A DNA stretch of 45,917 bases from Nocardioidaceae bacterium. GTDB lineage: Bacteria > Actinomycetota > Actinomycetes > Propionibacteriales > Nocardioidaceae. Below the pieces are notes generated by a model. It was not told where the DNA came from and did not search any database. It saw nothing but the letters and a program-made list of their open reading frames with translations. Below are positions 24,736 to 32,278 of this stretch, piece by piece. Both the position numbers and the translations under genes were made by a program. The stretch is taken from contig WQZX01000018.1 of NCBI GenBank assembly GCA_009780515.1, positions 1 through 45,917 on the forward strand. Direction: 5' to 3'. Within the stretch, counting starts at the first letter, position 1. Each line of letters opens with the position of its first letter.

Positions 24736-26049
24736 ATGGAGGTCATGGGTCTCATCGGGTTCGCGAAGAACCGCGTCGGCGTCTGGCTGCTCAACCGGAC
24801 CATGAAGGATGGCATCGACCTGCGGAAGCTGCGCTTCCTGCCGGAGTCGGTGACCCTGCCGCTCAAGCGTGACGGGCTCGACCCGCTGCCGCGACTGATG
24901 GCGGTGCAGGGCGAGGAGCCGGTCAAGAAGCTGGCCACCCTGTTCGGCAAGAGCGTCTGGCTGGTCAGCGGGTACGACGCCGCGCGCGAGGTGCTCGCCG
25001 GCGACGCGGGCACCTGGTCCAACGACCTCGGGCAGTTCGTCTCGCAGGAGGGCAAGACCGACGAGGAGCAGATCGGCGGCCTCGGCATGACCGACCCGCC
25101 GCTGCACACCACGCTGCGGCGCTACCTGACTCCGGAGTTCACGATGCGCCGGCTGGCGCGCCTGCAGCCCGGCATCGAGGAGATCGTCGGCAAGCGGCTC
25201 GAGGCGATGGCGGCGGCCGGCGCCGACGGATCGCCGGTCGACCTCGTGCAGGAGTTCGCCTTCGCCGTGCCCTTCGACGTCATCTGCGACCTGCTCGGCC
25301 TGCCGGTCGACGACCGGGCGCGCTTCCTCGAGCTCGGGGTCGCCCGCTTCGACCTGACCGAGGGCGGCGCCGGCGCGTTCGGGGCGCAGAAGCACACGCG
25401 CGAGTTCCTCATCAACGCCGTGCGTCAGCAGCGGAGCAACCCGGGCCCCGGCCTGATCGGCGCCCTGCTCCAGGCCCACGGCGACGACCTCGACGACGTC
25501 ACGCTCGGCGGCATCGCCGACGGCGTCTTCCTCGGCGGCTACGAGACCTCGGCCTCGATGCTCGCGCTCGGCGCCTACCTGATCTCCACGAACCCCGACG
25601 CCGTCCGGATGCTGCGCTCGGACCCCGACTCCGTCGACCGCGTGGTCGAGGAGCTGCTGCGGCACCTGTGCGTCGTACAGCTGGCGTTCCTGCGGTTCGC
25701 CAAGCGCGACGTGACCGTGGCGGGCGTGGACATCAAGGAGGGCGACGCCGTCGGCGTCTCGCTCCTGGCCGCCAACCGCGACCCGGTCCTCGGCGACGGG
25801 CTCGGCGACTTCGACCCGACCCGCGAGTCCACCCGCCACCTGGCCTTCGGCTGGGGCATGCACCGCTGCGTCGGTGCCGAGCTCGCCCGGATGGAGCTGC
25901 GGACCGCCCTCCGCATGCTCGCCGAGCGCTTCCCGGGCATCTCGATGGCCGCCGAGATCGGCGACCTGGAGTTCCGCAAGCTCTCCGCCGTGTACGGCGT
26001 GGAGGCGCTCCCCGTCTTCCTCGACGAGCGGGTCGCCGAGCCGGTCTGA
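24736..26049 (+). CDS. Cytochrome P450 (first copy)
   Basis: A 437-residue bacterial P450 monooxygenase. The I helix has LGGYETSAS (oxygen-binding groove), the K helix EELLR (ExxR), and the heme loop FGWGMHRCVG carries the proximal cysteine at about residue 378. It needs a ferredoxin/reductase pair that is not encoded here. Two ATGs are possible: 24736, or 24745, before which GGAGG lies very close (2 bases). The long frame upstream of 24736 is discounted. Its promoter region shares CCTGTTC with the second P450 gene. Substrate unknown; oxidation of a steroid, fatty acid or terpenoid is possible. Confidence 0.9.
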   Translation: MEVMGLIGFAKNRVGVWLLNRTMKDGIDLRKLRFLPESVTLPLKRDGLDPLPRLMAVQGEEPVKKLATLFGKSVWLVSGYDAAREVLAGDAGTWSNDLGQFVSQEGKTDEEQIGGLGMTDPPLHTTLRRYLTPEFTMRRLARLQPGIEEIVGKRLEAMAAAGADGSPVDLVQEFAFAVPFDVICDLLGLPVDDRARFLELGVARFDLTEGGAGAFGAQKHTREFLINAVRQQRSNPGPGLIGALLQAHGDDLDDVTLGGIADGVFLGGYETSASMLALGAYLISTNPDAVRMLRSDPDSVDRVVEELLRHLCVVQLAFLRFAKRDVTVAGVDIKEGDAVGVSLLAANRDPVLGDGLGDFDPTRESTRHLAFGWGMHRCVGAELARMELRTALRMLAERFPGISMAAEIGDLEFRKLSAVYGVEALPVFLDERVAEPV

Positions 26050-26106
26050 GCCTGTATCACCGATTCGGCGGGTGTCCGCCCTGCGGCCGGGCTGGACGGG
26101 CAGCGA

Positions 26107-26116
26107 GAACCTGTTC
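26107..26116. promoter_or_regulatory. GAAC-CT-GTTC box before the second P450 gene
   Basis: The inverted repeat, 13 bases before the ATG at 26129, fits AACNNGTTNNA, most of the consensus known for the TetR-type cholesterol regulator KstR of mycobacteria. The first P450 gene has only the right half, CCTGTTC, at a similar distance from its start. CATCAT, 6 bases before the ATG, is a weak -10. Confidence 0.35.
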
Positions 26117-26128
26117 CATCATTTCGGG

Positions 26129-27370
26129 ATGCCTGGGGAGGATCCGACCGCTGTCGTCCGCTATGTGCCGGGTGGGGGCGAGGCGTGGAGGAACCCCTGG
26201 CCGGCGTACTCACGACTGCGTGACGAGGACCCGGTCCACCACGTCGTCCCCGAGCGCCACCCCGAGCACGACTTCTACGTCCTCAGCCGGCACGGCCACG
26301 TGCTCGACGCGGCGGTCGACGTCCAGACCTTCTCCAGCGCGCAGGGACTGACGGTCGCGTACGACGACCTCGCCAAGCTCGGGCTCGCGGCCGACCCGCC
26401 GTTCGTGATGACCGATCCGCCCGTCCACACGGCGTTCCGGCGGCTGGTGGCGCGCGGGTTCACGCCGCGGCAGGTCGGCGAGCTGGAGCCGAAGGTGCGG
26501 TCGTTCGTCCGCGAGCGGGTCGCCGCGATCGCGGCCGACGGAGGTGGCGACGTCGTACGCGAGGTGTTCAAGCCGCTGCCGAGCATGGTGGTGGCGCACT
26601 ACCTCGGTGTGCCCGAGCAGGACCGGTCGCGCTTCGACGACTGGTCGACCGCGATCGTCGCGGCCAACGCCGCCGGCGGAGCGGCCTCCGCGCTCGAGGG
26701 CGCATCCGGCGCGCTGGCCGAGCTGATGGGCTACTTCGGCGAGCTGGTCGGGCGCCGTCGTTCCGAGCAGGCGCGGGGGGAGGTGGCCGAGGACACCGTG
26801 TCCCACCTCGTGGCCGCGGCCGACTCCGCCGCCGGCCCGGATCTGACGGCGGTCCTCGGCTTCGTCTTCACCATGATCACCGGCGGCAACGACACCACGA
26901 CCGGCCTGCTCGGCGAGGCGGTCCAGCTGCTCGCGGAGGACCCCGAGCAGCGCGAGGACCTCGCCGCGTCGCCGGGCCTCATCCCGGACGCCGTCGAGGA
27001 GTTCCTGCGGCTGAGCAGCCCCGCTCAGGGCCTCGCGCGCACCACCACCCGTGACGTCGAGATCGAGGGCGTCGTCATCCCGGCCGGCCGCCGCGTCCTG
27101 CTCCTGTACGGCGCCGCCAACCGCGACTGGCGCAGGTACGGCGCGGACGCCGAGCTGCTCGACATCCGCCGGCGCCCGGGCCAGATCCTCGCCTTCAGCC
27201 AGGGACACCACCACTGCCTCGGGGCCGCGGCCGCCCGGCTCCAGGCCCGGGTCGCCCTCGAGGAGCTGCTCGCCGCCGTACCCGACTTCGAGGTCGACCT
27301 CGACGCCGTCACCTGGGCGCCCGGTGCCTACGTGCGGCGCCCCACCTCGGTGCCGCTCGAGGTGCTGTAG
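26129..27370 (+). CDS. Cytochrome P450 (second copy)
   Basis: A 413-residue P450. The I helix is TGGNDTTTG with the conserved acid-threonine pair, the K helix EEFLR, and the heme loop FSQGHHHCLG places the cysteine at residue 363. It belongs to a different P450 family from its neighbour: helix motifs and the N-terminal VRYVPGGGEAWRNPWPAYSRL differ throughout, so this is not a recent duplicate. It follows the first P450 gene by 79 bases and has its own candidate operator. No redox partner gene is seen within the window. Confidence 0.92.
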   Translation: MPGEDPTAVVRYVPGGGEAWRNPWPAYSRLRDEDPVHHVVPERHPEHDFYVLSRHGHVLDAAVDVQTFSSAQGLTVAYDDLAKLGLAADPPFVMTDPPVHTAFRRLVARGFTPRQVGELEPKVRSFVRERVAAIAADGGGDVVREVFKPLPSMVVAHYLGVPEQDRSRFDDWSTAIVAANAAGGAASALEGASGALAELMGYFGELVGRRRSEQARGEVAEDTVSHLVAAADSAAGPDLTAVLGFVFTMITGGNDTTTGLLGEAVQLLAEDPEQREDLAASPGLIPDAVEEFLRLSSPAQGLARTTTRDVEIEGVVIPAGRRVLLLYGAANRDWRRYGADAELLDIRRRPGQILAFSQGHHHCLGAAAARLQARVALEELLAAVPDFEVDLDAVTWAPGAYVRRPTSVPLEVL

Positions 27371-27393
27371 CGGGCCGATCGTGCCTGGCCCGC
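27370..27393. terminator. GC-rich hairpin between convergent P450 and EamA genes
   Basis: GCGGGCC (27370-27376) pairs with GGCCCGC (27387-27393) around a 10-base loop. It starts on the last base of the P450 stop codon and could serve both convergent genes. The stem is short (7 pairs) and has no T run. Confidence 0.45.
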
Positions 27394-27419
27394 TTCGACA
27401 CGCCCTGGTCGCGTCACAA

Positions 27420-28274
27420 CTAGCCGACCCGGACCAGCAGCACCGACGCGACGGCGGCGGCGAGGCCGCAGACCTGGACGCGGTGGACCCGCTCGCGCAG
27501 GACCAGGACGGCGAGGGCGACGGTGAACGCCGGGTAGAGCGCGATCACGACGCTGCCGACCGCCAGGTCGCCGGCCTGGAACGTCAGGTACATGGTGGCG
27601 TTCGCGACGACGTCGACCGCTCCGACGAGCATCGGACCACCCCAGGCGCGCACGCCACCGGCCCACGTCGTACGCCCGGCGGTGTCGCAGGCGCGGCTCT
27701 GCAGCAGCAGGATCGCGAGCACGACCGCGCTGGCGACCGCTCGTGCCACGACGAGCGGCAGGATGCCCGAGCCGGCGGGCACCTGGGCGGTGAGGACGAA
27801 GCCGAGCGCGAACGCCGTGCCCGCGCCCAGCGTGAGCAGCAGGGTGCGGGCGCTGATCCGCCGTCCGGCGCCGAGGTCGCAGCTGACCAGGGTGGCGCCC
27901 GCCAGCCCGAGGCCGATGCCGGTCCACGTGAGCAGACCCGGGCGATCGCCCTCGCCGACCGCGACGAGCACGGGGATGGCGGCGCCGAGCACCGCCGTCA
28001 CCGGGGAGACGACGCTGATCGGGCCGACCGCCAGCGCGCGGTAGAACCACCAGATCGCGAACGCCATCACCGCGCCGGAGGCCGCGCCCCACGCCAGGCC
28101 GGACGTCGTGACGTGGCCGGGAACCAGCGGCACCAGCAGGGCCGTGCCGAGCACGGAGGTGGGGTAGGCGATCGCGATGACGCGCAGCGGGTCCTGGCGT
28201 CGCGAGGCGACCCCGCCCAGGTAGTCGCTGACGCCGTAGGCGGCGGACGAGACCAACGGGGTCAGGGTGGGCAC
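27420..28274 (-). CDS. EamA/DMT family transporter
   Basis: A 284-residue membrane protein with about ten hydrophobic helices in two EamA repeats of five, as in drug/metabolite and amino acid exporters (for example GPISVVSPVTAVLGAAIPVL in repeat one and GSVVIALYPAFTVALAVLVLRERVH in repeat two). GTG 28274 is selected because AAGGAG lies 8 bases upstream; the very long frame continuing to 29237 is the antisense shadow of the LysR gene. It is divergent from a LysR regulator that probably controls it. Substrate unknown, possibly an amino acid or a related metabolite. Confidence 0.9.
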   Translation of the reverse strand: MPTLTPLVSSAAYGVSDYLGGVASRRQDPLRVIAIAYPTSVLGTALLVPLVPGHVTTSGLAWGAASGAVMAFAIWWFYRALAVGPISVVSPVTAVLGAAIPVLVAVGEGDRPGLLTWTGIGLGLAGATLVSCDLGAGRRISARTLLLTLGAGTAFALGFVLTAQVPAGSGILPLVVARAVASAVVLAILLLQSRACDTAGRTTWAGGVRAWGGPMLVGAVDVVANATMYLTFQAGDLAVGSVVIALYPAFTVALAVLVLRERVHRVQVCGLAAAVASVLLVRVG

Positions 28275-28339
28275 GGCAGCTCTCCTTCCGTTCGAGCAGG
28301 GGACGATCCGCCTTCTACGCTGCCCGGTCGGGAGGTTCA

Positions 28340-28381
28340 GCACCAGCGATAATTCGCAAAGGTCATTTAGCATTGCTGAAT
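28340..28381. promoter_or_regulatory. Divergent EamA/LysR promoter region
   Basis: This AT-rich spacer has ATTCGCAA (28352-28359) and TTGCTGAAT (28373-28381), an inverted pair with one bulge. TAGCAT at 28368-28373 is a leaderless-type -10, 6 bases before the lysR ATG. The repeat overlaps that -10, which fits autoregulation by a LysR protein. Confidence 0.5.
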
Positions 28382-29267
28382 GCGCGTAGGCATCGAGCAG
28401 CTCGAGACCCTGATCGCCGTCTGCGACGCCGGGAGCTTCGTGGGCGCCGCGGTCCAGCTGCACATCACCACCGGCGCGGTCAGTCAGCGGATCTCGGCGC
28501 TGGAGAAGCAGATCGGCCACCCGGTCGTGGCCCGCAACCAGCCGGTGACGACGACCGAGATCGGCCGCGAGCTCCTCCAGATGGCCCGTCAGTCCCTGCT
28601 CCTGCAGCAGGAGACGGAGGCCCGGCTCGCCGACGTCCTGCACGCCGCCGACCCGACGGTCCGGATCTCGCTCGCGGTCAACGCGGACTCCCTGTCCACC
28701 TGGTTCCGCCCGGTCGTGCAGACGGTCGCCGCGGAGCAGCGGGTTCTCCTGGACCTCCGCATCGACGACCAGGACCGCACCGCCGATCTGCTGCGGTCGG
28801 GCAGCGTGCTCGCGGCCGTCACCACCCACGCCGACCCGGTGCCGGGCTGCTCGGCCGAGGCGCTCGGGAGCATGCGCTACCTGCCGGTCTGCTCCCCGGC
28901 GATCGCACCGCCGCCCCGCCAGCGGCTCGCCGGCTACCTGAGCACCACGCCGATGCTGCAGTACGAGAGCCGTGACGCCCTGCCGCTCGACTTCCTGGCG
29001 AGGTTCGGGGTGACGGTGCCACCGCCGGCGCACTTCATCCCGTCGAACCGCGAGTACTTCGACGCCGTCTGCCTGGGTCTCGGCTGGAGCGTGCTGCCCG
29101 AGGGACAGGTCCGGTCGGCGCTCGACGATGGCGACCTGGTCCTGCTGCACCGGACCGCCCGCCTCGACGTCACCCTCTACTGGCAGCGGTGGCGCATCGC
29201 GTCCACCACCCTGGACGACATGTCCGAGATGGTCCACCGCGCCGCGGCCGGGTCACTTCATCGCTGA
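28380..29267 (+). CDS. LysR family regulator, ArgP/LysG-like
   Basis: A 295-residue LysR regulator. The winged helix-turn-helix is QLETLIAVCDAGSFVGAAVQLHITTGAVSQRISALEK (residues about 7-43), and the pattern TTGAVSQRISALE with IG(H)PVVxR is characteristic of the ArgP/LysG branch, which senses lysine or arginine and turns on LysE-type exporters. Here the divergent gene encodes an EamA transporter instead. ATG 28380 has TAGCAT 6 bases before it. The 3' end overlaps the convergent ROK gene by 10 bases. Confidence 0.9.
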   Translation: MRVGIEQLETLIAVCDAGSFVGAAVQLHITTGAVSQRISALEKQIGHPVVARNQPVTTTEIGRELLQMARQSLLLQQETEARLADVLHAADPTVRISLAVNADSLSTWFRPVVQTVAAEQRVLLDLRIDDQDRTADLLRSGSVLAAVTTHADPVPGCSAEALGSMRYLPVCSPAIAPPPRQRLAGYLSTTPMLQYESRDALPLDFLARFGVTVPPPAHFIPSNREYFDAVCLGLGWSVLPEGQVRSALDDGDLVLLHRTARLDVTLYWQRWRIASTTLDDMSEMVHRAAAGSLHR

Positions 29268-30415
29268 GCCCGCTCCAGCGCGCTCGCGCTCCGCGGCACG
29301 GCGCCCATCGGGTCGTCGTACACGGGGGCGAGGGCGACGGTCGAGGCGGCGATCGCCTGGATGCCCGAGCCGAACCGCGTGAACGACACCGGTACGTCGG
29401 TCAGGGCGCCCGCCTTGAAGCTGGTGAGCACGTCCTCGAGCACCGGCGGGCAGCCGGTGAACGCCTGGCCGACCAGCACGACGCGGTCCGGCGCCGTCAT
29501 GTCGCGCACGACGCCCGCGGCCGTGCCGAGCATCCGCGCCCGGTCCCGCAGCAGGCCGAGCACGCGCGGGTCCTCCGCTGCCTCGTAGACCGATCCGATG
29601 TCCGTGCCGGACACCTTGCGCGCGGCCCGCGCGGCCCGGACGACGGCCTCGTCGCCGGCCGCGACCTGGAGGCAGCCGGTCCGGCCGCAGCGGCAGGCCC
29701 GTGGGCTCGCCGTCGGGAAGTGCGTGAGGCTGCCGACCCGCGAGACCTCGACCATCCCGCCCTTGGCCACGGCGAGCGCGAAGCCGATGGTGTCGCGCGC
29801 GTAGACGTAGAGGGTGACACCGGGTGTGCCGTGGCGGCGATGCAGGAACTCGCTGGCGGCCACCGCCGCGATGTGGTCGCCGGTGTGCACCTCGAGCCCG
29901 GTGAGGTCGGCCAGCTCGCGCCCGTGCGCCGCCGGGTCGAGCCCGAGCTCGAGCCAGGGCGCCACGATGCCGGCGGACAGCGGCGCGCGGTGGGGGAGCG
30001 AGCCGAGCAGCGACGCGGCCACCTGGGAGAGCGCCGGCAGGTCGGGCGGGGCGCCGGCCGACCGTCGTACCGTCTCGTGCGCGACGACGCGGCCGGCGAG
30101 GTCGGCGAGCGCCACGGTCGCGATGCGGCGCCCGAGGTGGACCCCCGCGACGACGTACCGCTCCGGGTCGATCTCGACCGGCACGCCCGGCCGGCCGACG
30201 GCGCCGCTCCGGATCCGGTCGGGGCGCTCGCGCAGGACGCCCGCCTCGACGAGGGCGGTGACGGCGCGGCCGACCGTGGCGACGCTCAGGCCGCTGCGGG
30301 CGACGACCTCGTCGCGGGTGGACAGCCCGGCGGCACGGACCTGCTCCAGCACCTGCGCCGAGGTGCTGCCGAAGCGGCCGCGGGTCACCGTGATCATGGG
30401 GGAGGGGATCGGCAT
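29258..30415 (-). CDS. ROK family transcriptional regulator
   Basis: A 385-residue NagC/XylR-type repressor. An N-terminal winged helix (VLEQVRAAGLSTRDEVVARSGLSVATVGRAVTALV, about 21-56) is followed by an ATPase-like sugar-binding domain. The zinc cluster CRCGRTGCLQ is near residues 240-249. The phosphate-loop region reads VHLGRRIATVALAD instead of the kinase DxGGT, as expected for a regulator. ATG 30415 has TAGTTT exactly 6 bases upstream; ATG 30397 is an alternative. It is divergent from the TauD-type dioxygenase, the likely target. Confidence 0.9.
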   Translation of the reverse strand: MPIPSPMITVTRGRFGSTSAQVLEQVRAAGLSTRDEVVARSGLSVATVGRAVTALVEAGVLRERPDRIRSGAVGRPGVPVEIDPERYVVAGVHLGRRIATVALADLAGRVVAHETVRRSAGAPPDLPALSQVAASLLGSLPHRAPLSAGIVAPWLELGLDPAAHGRELADLTGLEVHTGDHIAAVAASEFLHRRHGTPGVTLYVYARDTIGFALAVAKGGMVEVSRVGSLTHFPTASPRACRCGRTGCLQVAAGDEAVVRAARAARKVSGTDIGSVYEAAEDPRVLGLLRDRARMLGTAAGVVRDMTAPDRVVLVGQAFTGCPPVLEDVLTSFKAGALTDVPVSFTRFGSGIQAIAASTVALAPVYDDPMGAVPRSASALERAQR

Positions 30416-30420
30416 GGCGA

Positions 30421-30453
30421 TAAACTACAGCAAAGCACTAGACAAACTAGATA
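30421..30453. promoter_or_regulatory. AT-rich operator between ROK and dioxygenase genes
   Basis: AAACTA occurs at 30422-30427 and 30444-30449, 22 bases apart (two helical turns), and CTAG-N5-CTAG lies at 30438-30450. The first AAACTA is the complement of the ROK gene's TAGTTT -10. In so GC-rich a genome this stretch stands out, and it fits a ROK repressor site controlling both directions. Confidence 0.55.
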
Positions 30454-30561
30454 ACGGGTCGGCGTGGCGCTGCCGTTCGGCTCACGGGGATCGGAAGCGT
30501 TGTCGGGGCGCGGCGTCTCGCGGACGGTTGGAGAGCCCTTCCCCCGACCAGCGAGGAACCC

Positions 30562-31497
30562 ATGACCATCCAGATCGAACGCCCCGCCACCACCCCGACC
30601 CTCGACGTCGTCAAGCTCGGCTCGCACATCGGTGCCCGCATCGACGGCGTGAGGCTGTCCGGCGACCTCTCGCCCGAGGTCGTCGCCCGGATCCGGGCGG
30701 CGGTCCTTGAGCACAAGGTCGTCTTCCTCCGCGGCCAGGACCACCTCGACGACGACGCGCAGATCGCCTTCGGCGAGCTCCTCGGCCCGCTCACCACGGC
30801 CCACCCGACCGTGAACACGGGCAGCGCGCGCGTCCTGTCGCTGAAGGCCACCCGCGGCATGGCCGCCAACTCCTGGCACACCGACGTCACGTTCGTCGAC
30901 AAGGTTCCGGCATTCTCGATCCTGCGCGGCGTGACCATCCCGGCGTACGGCGGGAGCACCAACTGGGCCAACACGGCGACGGCGTACGACGCCTTGCCGC
31001 CGCAGGTCAAGGCACTCGTCGACGACCTGTGGGCCGTGCACAGCAACGACTACGACTACGCGCACTCCTTCGACACCGAGGACCGGGAGAACCTGCAGTA
31101 CGAGCGCGAGGAGTTCACCCGGATCATCTACAAGACCGAGCACCCGGTCGTCCGGATCCACCCCGAGACGGGCGAGCGCGCCCTCGTGCTCGGTCACTTC
31201 GTGCAGCACTTCTCCGGCCTGAGCTCCAAGGAGTCGACGGCGCTGTTCAACCTGCTCCAGGACCGCGTCACCAGGCTCGAGAACACGATCCGCTGGTCGT
31301 GGGCCGAGGGTGACGTGGCGATCTGGGACAACCGCGCGACCCAGCACTACGCCGTCGCCGACTTCGACACCCAGCCGCGCGAGGTGCGCCGGATCACCGT
31401 CCAGGGTGACGTCCCGGTCGGCATCAGCGGCCGCAGCAGCCGCGTCATCGAGGGCTCCTCCGACCTCTACACCCGCCTGGACGAGCTCATCGGCTGA
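30562..31497 (+). CDS. TauD/TfdA family Fe(II)/2-oxoglutarate dioxygenase
   Basis: A 311-residue dioxygenase that couples 2-oxoglutarate decarboxylation to substrate hydroxylation; relatives act on taurine, alkyl sulfates and 2,4-D. Iron ligands are His106 and Asp108 in HTDVTF and His262 in TQHYAVADF, with the 2-oxoglutarate-binding Arg in [13 protein letters not shown]. The pattern is nearest to the alkylsulfate/sulfonate branch, but sulfonate use is not proven because no sulfonate importer is next to it. AGGA lies a few bases before ATG. It is divergent from the ROK regulator. Confidence 0.92.
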   Translation: MTIQIERPATTPTLDVVKLGSHIGARIDGVRLSGDLSPEVVARIRAAVLEHKVVFLRGQDHLDDDAQIAFGELLGPLTTAHPTVNTGSARVLSLKATRGMAANSWHTDVTFVDKVPAFSILRGVTIPAYGGSTNWANTATAYDALPPQVKALVDDLWAVHSNDYDYAHSFDTEDRENLQYEREEFTRIIYKTEHPVVRIHPETGERALVLGHFVQHFSGLSSKESTALFNLLQDRVTRLENTIRWSWAEGDVAIWDNRATQHYAVADFDTQPREVRRITVQGDVPVGISGRSSRVIEGSSDLYTRLDELIG

Positions 31498-31533
31498 ACC
31501 TGCCGAGCGTGCTGCTGGATCCACCCGCACCAC

Positions 31534-31571
31534 CCCCGGTCGCCGGACTCACGCAGCACCGGCGACCGGGG
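31534..31571 (+). terminator. Terminator of the dioxygenase gene
   Basis: A 13-base-pair perfect stem (31534-31546 with 31559-31571) with a 12-base loop begins 36 bases after the stop codon. No T run follows. Confidence 0.75.
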
Positions 31572-31633
31572 TGCGTCCGGATTGCGCGCGGGGACACCGG
31601 GATCACCCGGCGCGCGACTCCTTGGCTGCATAG

Positions 31634-31660
31634 TGGCGGATATGGCGCTAGAATGGCGCC
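31634..31660 (+). promoter_or_regulatory. Leaderless vapBC promoter with tandem operator repeats
   Basis: TAGAAT (31649-31654) lies 6 bases before the antitoxin ATG. TGGCG occurs at 31634, 31643 and 31654, and the longer ATGGCGC at 31642 and 31653, 11 bases apart, bracketing the -10. Ribbon-helix-helix antitoxins bind such short tandem repeats, so autorepression is likely. Confidence 0.6.
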
Positions 31661-31891
31661 ATGCCGACCATCCAGATCAAGGACGTGCCACCGGAGACGT
31701 GGCTGACGTTGCGCAAGCGGGCGGCGGCGTCGGGCCGGTCGCTGCAGGAGTACCTCAAGCGTCGGCTGATCGAGGAGGCATCGGCGCCGACGCTGGAGGA
31801 GGTCCTCGACCAGGCCGCCGCCCGGTCGGGCGGCTCGCTCGCCTTCGCAGAGGCCGTCGAGGAGCTGCAGGCCGGGCGTGCTGGTCGTTGA
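31661..31891 (+). CDS. vapB: FitA/VapB-type ribbon-helix-helix antitoxin
   Basis: A 76-residue antitoxin. Residues 1-41 form the ribbon-helix-helix DNA-binding unit (MPTIQIKDVPPETWLTL, then helix KRAAASGRSLQEYLKRRLIEEA), and the C-terminal helix (about 43-71) should wrap the toxin. It binds and blocks VapC and represses its own promoter. The start sits 6 bases after TAGAAT, and no Shine-Dalgarno is present. The 3' end overlaps the toxin gene by 14 bases, the normal arrangement for this class. Confidence 0.92.
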   Translation: MPTIQIKDVPPETWLTLRKRAAASGRSLQEYLKRRLIEEASAPTLEEVLDQAAARSGGSLAFAEAVEELQAGRAGR

Positions 31892-32270
31892 CGCCAGCGT
31901 CCTCGTGACCGCGCTGACCGACGCGGGAGCGCACGGGGAGACGGCTCGCGCACGGCTGCGCGGCGAGCAGCTCCGCGCGCCCGAGCTCATCGACGTCGAG
32001 GTGATCTCGGTGCTCCGCGGCCGGGTCGCCGGCGGGAAGCTGCCGGAGCATCGGGCGCAGGACGCGGTCAACGATCTCGCCGCCCTGTCGTTCCCGCGAG
32101 CATCGCACCGGCCGCTGGCCGGCCGGATCTGGGCGTTGCGGCACGACCTGTCGGCCTACGACGCGGCGTACGTCGCGCTGGCGGAGCTGCTCGAGGTGCC
32201 GCTGCTCACCGCGGACGCGCGGTTGAGCAGGGCGTCGGGCCCCCGCTGCGCCTTCGAGGTCCTCGGCTGA
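31878..32270 (+). CDS. vapC: VapC-type PIN-domain ribonuclease toxin
   Basis: A 130-residue PIN-domain toxin. The metal-binding acids are all present: Asp5 in VVDAS, Glu41 in IDVEVISVL, Asp95 in SAYDAAYVALAE and Asp113 in LLTADARL, so the nuclease should be active. VapC toxins cut tRNA or rRNA when the antitoxin is lost; the target here is unknown. GTG 31878 starts within the antitoxin gene. It ends 8 bases from the convergent sigma factor gene. Confidence 0.93.
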   Translation: MLVVDASVLVTALTDAGAHGETARARLRGEQLRAPELIDVEVISVLRGRVAGGKLPEHRAQDAVNDLAALSFPRASHRPLAGRIWALRHDLSAYDAAYVALAELLEVPLLTADARLSRASGPRCAFEVLG

Positions 32271-32278
32271 TTCGGGGC

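Noticed and set aside
27420..29237. A 605-codon minus-strand frame that includes the EamA transporter
   Set aside because: The first 321 codons are antisense to the LysR gene. GTG 28274 with AAGGAG is the true start.
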